From contig NZ_QZWD01000010.1 of the NCBI RefSeq assembly GCF_003602005.1, forward strand, positions 88,421 to 152,420: a stretch of 64,000 bases of DNA, given 5' to 3'. The DNA comes from Salinisphaera sp. Q1T1-3. GTDB taxonomy: Bacteria > Pseudomonadota > Gammaproteobacteria > Nevskiales > Salinisphaeraceae. Numbering within the stretch: position 1 is the stretch's first letter; each line of letters starts with the position of its first letter. The translations under genes and the position numbers were made by a program. The notes under the pieces are model-generated. The model was given only the letters and a program-made list of their open reading frames with translations, was not told the DNA's origin and ran no database searches. This document shows positions 60,555-64,000 of the stretch, one piece after another.

Positions 60555-61411
60555 ACACCGACGACCGCATGGCCGGGGCCATCTTCGAGGACGAGTGGCT
60601 GTCGTTACGCGAGCCGCTCGACCACGCGAGTCGCGCACACGGGCTGGCCCGGGCCTCGGCCACCGATCTGGCCCGCCGCGGTCGCCGCGCGCCGCACGTC
60701 GTCGATCTCGGCACGGGCACCGGCTCGAACCCGCGCTATCTGGCGCGTTTTCTGCCGCCCGACACGCGCTGGCATCTCGTCGACAACGATGCCGCTCACC
60801 TCGAACGGCTCGCGGCAACGTACGGAAGCGGCGCCCGCCCCACACTGCATTGCCGGGATCTGGCCGAGCCGCTCGCACCGATCCTGGCGGCCGCCGATCT
60901 GGTCACGGCGGCCGCCCTGATCGATCTCGTCTCTGCGGCCTGGATCGACGAACTGGCCACCGCGGTCTCGGCCATCGGCGCCGCGCTGCTCGTGGCCATG
61001 AGCGTGGACGGCCATATCCGTTTCACCGGCCCCGTGGACAACGACGACGGCCCGTTGCTGGACGCACTCGCGCAACACCAGCGTCGGGACAAGGGCCTGG
61101 GGGCAGCACTCGGCACCGCAGCGCCCGCGACGCTGATCAACGCCATGGCCGCCCGTGGCCATGTGGTCACGGCCATGCCGACGAGCTGGCACATCGATGC
61201 CCGACACGAACGCCTTGCAGACATGCTGCTGGCCGGCTGGGCCGAAGCCGCGGGCCAGGCCTGGCCGGCAGACGAGACACGCTTCGCGGCCTGGGCACGA
61301 AGACGACACGCCGATATCGCCGCCGGCCGCACCCGGCTGCTCGTCGGCCATGTCGATGTCCTCGCGCTGCCGGCTCAGGCGCGACCCGGCGCGCGCAGGT
61401 CCAGATCGTAG
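60551..61411 (+). CDS. Class I SAM-dependent methyltransferase
   Basis: 286 aa. The SAM loop is HVVDLGTGTGSNPRYLARFL (about 46-65), with the acidic LVDNDAAHLERLA after strand 2 and the ADLVTAAALIDLVSAAWI post-II region. The N-terminal EDEWLSLREPLDHASR is an unusual lid. Starts in an ATGA overlap with the glycosyltransferase. Its 3' end overlaps the convergent RibD-type reductase gene by 37 bases, so the two C-termini share DNA. Target is unknown; N- or O-methylation of the pathway product is likely. Confidence 0.88.
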   Translation: MNTDDRMAGAIFEDEWLSLREPLDHASRAHGLARASATDLARRGRRAPHVVDLGTGTGSNPRYLARFLPPDTRWHLVDNDAAHLERLAATYGSGARPTLHCRDLAEPLAPILAAADLVTAAALIDLVSAAWIDELATAVSAIGAALLVAMSVDGHIRFTGPVDNDDGPLLDALAQHQRRDKGLGAALGTAAPATLINAMAARGHVVTAMPTSWHIDARHERLADMLLAGWAEAAGQAWPADETRFAAWARRRHADIAAGRTRLLVGHVDVLALPAQARPGARRSRS

Positions 61412-62214
61412 AGCCGGTCCGCGCCGAGCGGATGATCGCGACAGGCCGGCCGCCATGCGTCGTGCAGCGTGGCGATTTCCGGCAACGCCAGGGCCGGCCG
61501 GCCGGAACCGATCAGCATCGGGGCGACGACACAGTGCACGCGATCGAGACAGCCGGCGGCCAGAAACGACGAAATCGTCAGGCCACCGCCTTCGACCAAG
61601 ACCCGCGCCATGCCCCGCTCGGCCAGTACGGCCAGTACGGCGGCCGGCGCGAAGCGACCGCCGGCCTCGACCGGCACCGGAACACGATGCGCGCCGGGCG
61701 CACCCGGTGCCTCCGGACCGACGAGATGGAAGGTTTCCGGCCCGGCGCCGCTGAACAGTGTGCGGTCCCGTGCCACCCGACCGCGCGGATCGAGCACGAC
61801 ACGCCGCGGATGTGCCCCTGTCACATGGCGCACCGTGAGTTGCGGGTCGTCGAATTCGACCGTGCCGACGCCGACTACCACCGCATCGACCAGAGCCCGC
61901 AGCCGATGCAGATGAACACGGCTGGCCTCGCCGGTGACATAGTGCGAGTGCCCACTGGCGGTGGCGATACGGCCGTCCAGTGATTGCCCGATCTGCGCCA
62001 CGACATGCGGACTACCGGCGCCGGCCACCGGCAGCAACGCCGCCAGCTGGGCGGCGCCGGCCTCGGTGAGACGCGCGTCGCACCGGCATTGCCACGTGCC
62101 GTCACCGATGATGGTCAGACCGGCGGTCTCGGCGCGCGCGACAAGACCGTGGCGCGCATCCTGGACCACGGCCCAGGCGTAGGCTTCATCGATTAGTGGC
62201 ATCATATCGCCCAT
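61375..62214 (-). CDS. RibD C-terminal-type reductase (DHFR family)
   Basis: 279 aa from ATG 62214 (ATG 62205 and 62202 also fit; no Shine-Dalgarno decides). After about 65 residues of unassigned sequence comes a full RibD_C reductase: VVAQIGQSLDGRIATASGHS, HYVTGEASRVHLHRLRALVD, AVVVGVGTVEFDDPQLTVR and VLVEGGGLTISSFLAAG. The deaminase domain of bifunctional RibD is missing. Such enzymes reduce the ribosyl side chain of the GTP cyclohydrolase II product. Divergent from the cyclohydrolase gene across 88 bases, convergent with the methyltransferase. Confidence 0.87.
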   Translation of the reverse strand: MGDMMPLIDEAYAWAVVQDARHGLVARAETAGLTIIGDGTWQCRCDARLTEAGAAQLAALLPVAGAGSPHVVAQIGQSLDGRIATASGHSHYVTGEASRVHLHRLRALVDAVVVGVGTVEFDDPQLTVRHVTGAHPRRVVLDPRGRVARDRTLFSGAGPETFHLVGPEAPGAPGAHRVPVPVEAGGRFAPAAVLAVLAERGMARVLVEGGGLTISSFLAAGCLDRVHCVVAPMLIGSGRPALALPEIATLHDAWRPACRDHPLGADRLYDLDLRAPGRA

Positions 62215-62302
62215 TCTAGACAGAGTCCGGATGCAATCGCAGCGCCGCGAGCCGGCACGCGGCGTCCTGTGCCCGGTCTCCGGCCGAACCGGAATTCGTT
62301 TC

Positions 62303-63415
62303 ATGCAAGACGTTGAACGTGCCATCTTCGATCTGCGACGGGGCCTACCTGTGGTCGTGGACGCTCACGACGGTCGTCGCTTGGTCGCCCCGATCGAGGG
62401 TCTGTCGCCCGAACTGCTCACCGATCTGTTCAACCAGGCCGAGGACGCACCCCGGCTGTTGCTCACCAATGACCGGCTGCGTTACGTCAACCAGCGCGAC
62501 CACGCGAGCGCCGCGAGCCTGGCGATCGCCGATACGGACACGCGCGAACAGATCATTGCCTGGGCCTGTGCACCGGAGGCGGCCTTGCCTGCCACTCGTC
62601 CCCTCCACGAGCTGACGGCCGCCGAGCGTGCCGGGCTGGATCTGGCACACCGCAGCCTGCTGGTGCCGGCGGCGGTCTCGATTGCCCCTGATGCCCGTTG
62701 TGCGCCTCAGCTCGAGGCCTGCGTGGCCGAGCGGCAGCTGCTCGCCGTCGCCGCGGCGGACGTCGCGCGTCATCGCGCCGAGGCCCCGGGCCTGCTGCGC
62801 CGCGTCAGCGAAGCCGATGTCCCGCTCGAGCACGCGCGCTATTCCCGGTTCGTGATCTTTCGCGAGCCGGATGGCATGCGCGAACATGTCGCGATTCTGA
62901 TCGGCGCGTCCGAGGCCTGGGACGATCCGACACCGGTGCGCCTGCATTCGGCCTGCCTCACCGGCGACCTGTTCGGCAGCCTGCGCTGCGATTGCGGCCC
63001 GCAGCTTCGAGCCAGCGTACGAACCATCGCCGAACGCGGCGGCGGTGTCCTGCTCTATCTGGCACAGGAAGGCCGCGGCATCGGGCTGGCGAACAAGATG
63101 CGCGCGTATCAGATGCAGGATGACGGGCTGGACACCGTCGACGCCGACCAGGTGCTCGGCTTCGACAAGGATGAACGCGATTATGCCGTGGCGCGTGAGA
63201 TGCTCGCCCAGCTCGACGTCTCGCACATCGAGCTGCTCACCAACAACCCGGCCAAGCTGGACGCCCTGGACCGCGAGCCGATCCGGGTGGCCGGCCGCAG
63301 CAGCCTCTACGGTAATCTGACCACACAGAACCGCCGCTACCTGACCACCAAGGCAGAACGCGCCGGCCACTGGCTCGATGCGCTGCTGGCCAGTCCGGAC
63401 ACGCCGCCCGACTGA
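62303..63415 (+). CDS. GTP cyclohydrolase II with degenerate RibB-like N-domain
   Basis: 370 aa from ATG 62303 (ATG 62231 gives 394). The C-terminal half is a complete cyclohydrolase II: zinc Cys218, Cys229 and Cys231 in CLTGDLFGSLRCDCG, YLAQEGRGIGLANKMRAYQM and LLTNNPAKLDAL. It opens the GTP ring and releases formate and diphosphate. The N-terminal 170 residues begin like dihydroxybutanone-phosphate synthase (AIFDLRRGLPVVV) but the acidic DDEDRENEGD active-site loop is reduced to DAHDGRR, so that domain looks inactive. Named RibA would imply riboflavin synthesis, which the neighbours do not support. Confidence 0.9.
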   Translation: MQDVERAIFDLRRGLPVVVDAHDGRRLVAPIEGLSPELLTDLFNQAEDAPRLLLTNDRLRYVNQRDHASAASLAIADTDTREQIIAWACAPEAALPATRPLHELTAAERAGLDLAHRSLLVPAAVSIAPDARCAPQLEACVAERQLLAVAAADVARHRAEAPGLLRRVSEADVPLEHARYSRFVIFREPDGMREHVAILIGASEAWDDPTPVRLHSACLTGDLFGSLRCDCGPQLRASVRTIAERGGGVLLYLAQEGRGIGLANKMRAYQMQDDGLDTVDADQVLGFDKDERDYAVAREMLAQLDVSHIELLTNNPAKLDALDREPIRVAGRSSLYGNLTTQNRRYLTTKAERAGHWLDALLASPDTPPD

Positions 63416-63498
63416 GCGGCCCCCTGCACAGCGCACGAGACGCCTGAAATCGGGGCCATGGCCATGTACCGTCGCCGCACGCCGGCGGATGCGCTGCG

Positions 63499-64000
63499 TC
63501 AGACCAGTCTTGACGACTCCCGCCCCAGGCGCGACAGATCGAAACTCCCCGCTTCCGCGAGAATCCCGGCCAGGCGCGCCCCGAAGTGCGAGACGAGCCG
63601 TGTCCCGAGCGCACCGTCCCCGGCGGTGGCATTGCCGGCGACGCCCGCCGGCGTCAGATCCTCGGCTCGCCAGGCAAAGGCAGCCTCGCCCTCCGGGCCG
63701 ACCACCGCCCCCTCGCGCGCCAGCGCCGCGCCGAGGCTGTCGTGGTCGGCCAGACGATCCTGGCGCACCAGATGCGGCGCCAGGTGCTGCATCATGGCGG
63801 TCTCCAGCGCCCCGCCGTGCAGGCCGTGGCGCAGCTCGTCGGCGGCCAGCGCATCGTCGGGCGGGACGAATCGAAAATAATTGGCCTTGATCACGAACAG
63901 ATCGTGCGTCATGCGCAGCGCCAGCGCGGCGCTGTCGATCGCGGCCTTGTTGCCGCCGTGGCTGTTGAACACCACCAGACGCCGCAGACCCGCCCGTGCC
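63499..64000 (-). CDS. Creatininase-family amidohydrolase (partial)
   Basis: The window holds about 166 C-terminal residues; the N-terminus with the first metal ligands is beyond base 64000. VVFNSHGGNKAAI is the HGGN metal-binding motif, followed by HGLHGGALETAMMQHLAPHLV with the His and Glu of the second site. The family includes creatininase, the mycofactocin peptidase MftE and the archaeal FAPy deformylase ArfB, which works on a GTP-cyclohydrolase product. It converges on the cyclohydrolase gene with an 83-base gap. Confidence 0.88.
   Translation of the reverse strand, partial: ARAGLRRLVVFNSHGGNKAAIDSAALALRMTHDLFVIKANYFRFVPPDDALAADELRHGLHGGALETAMMQHLAPHLVRQDRLADHDSLGAALAREGAVVGPEGEAAFAWRAEDLTPAGVAGNATAGDGALGTRLVSHFGARLAGILAEAGSFDLSRLGRESSRLV

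Noticed and set aside
62215..62302. FMN riboswitch before the GTP cyclohydrolase II gene
   Set aside because: The gap is only 88 bases to the divergent gene and lacks the conserved FMN-aptamer segments.

Overview
The window is a 64 kb piece of high-G+C gammaproteobacterial chromosome. The gene order is the conserved gamma block dksA // pnp-rpsO-truB-rbfA-infB-nusA-rimP-tRNA(fMet)-tRNA(Leu)-secG-tpiA-glmM-folP-ftsH-rlmE / yhbY / greA, then carB-carA-dapB-dnaJ-dnaK-grpE / nadK-recN-bamE / rnfH / smpB-ssrA. This is close to the Pseudomonas arrangement. A complete ectABC set points to a salt-tolerant organism, and the combination with a plant-type GshA and QueH suggests a Salinisphaera-like lineage; that name is an inference from sequence only.

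Region 1 (1-17.6 kb) is informational and essential: RNA decay, translation initiation, rRNA modification, triose-phosphate isomerase, peptidoglycan precursor and folate synthesis, and the FtsH protease. It begins with the last codons of dksA and a likely orphan small RNA between dksA and pnp. Region 2 (17.6-27.2 kb) interrupts the greA-carB neighbourhood with bioA, a predicted beta-propeller protein, ubiA, gshA, queH, a small membrane protein and the ectoine operon, and ends in a roughly 290 bp dispersed repeat that abuts the carB stop codon. Region 3 (27.2-42.2 kb) carries carbamoyl-phosphate synthetase, lysine synthesis, the DnaK chaperone system with visible sigma-32 promoters, NAD kinase, RecN, BamE and the SmpB/tmRNA ribosome-rescue pair.

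Region 4 (42.2-56 kb) is accessory: a lipocalin, a DUF2252 protein, an aldose sugar dehydrogenase, then an operon of a tandem-wHTH GntR regulator, a Cys-rich mini-protein, a CobW GTPase and a solute-binding-protein homologue without a signal peptide. Divergent from it run an amidase, a zinc deacetylase/imidase of the HpPgdA branch, an MFS carrier and two SDR dehydrogenases. Together these look like a regulated catabolic unit for a small cyclic imide, or another C-N bonded compound.

Region 5 (56-64 kb) holds a cyclopropane fatty acid synthase and then the most interesting locus: an MDR dehydrogenase, an atypical PTPS/QueD-fold protein lacking a canonical zinc ligand, a GT4 glycosyltransferase, a methyltransferase, a RibD-type reductase, a GTP cyclohydrolase II with a degenerate RibB-like N-domain, and a creatininase-family amidohydrolase cut by the window end. 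This set reads as a GTP-derived pathway to a glycosylated, methylated pyrimidine or pteridine that does not match riboflavin, folate or queuosine synthesis. Three related intergenic repeats (26.9, 56.0 and 58.8 kb) each sit directly behind a stop codon.
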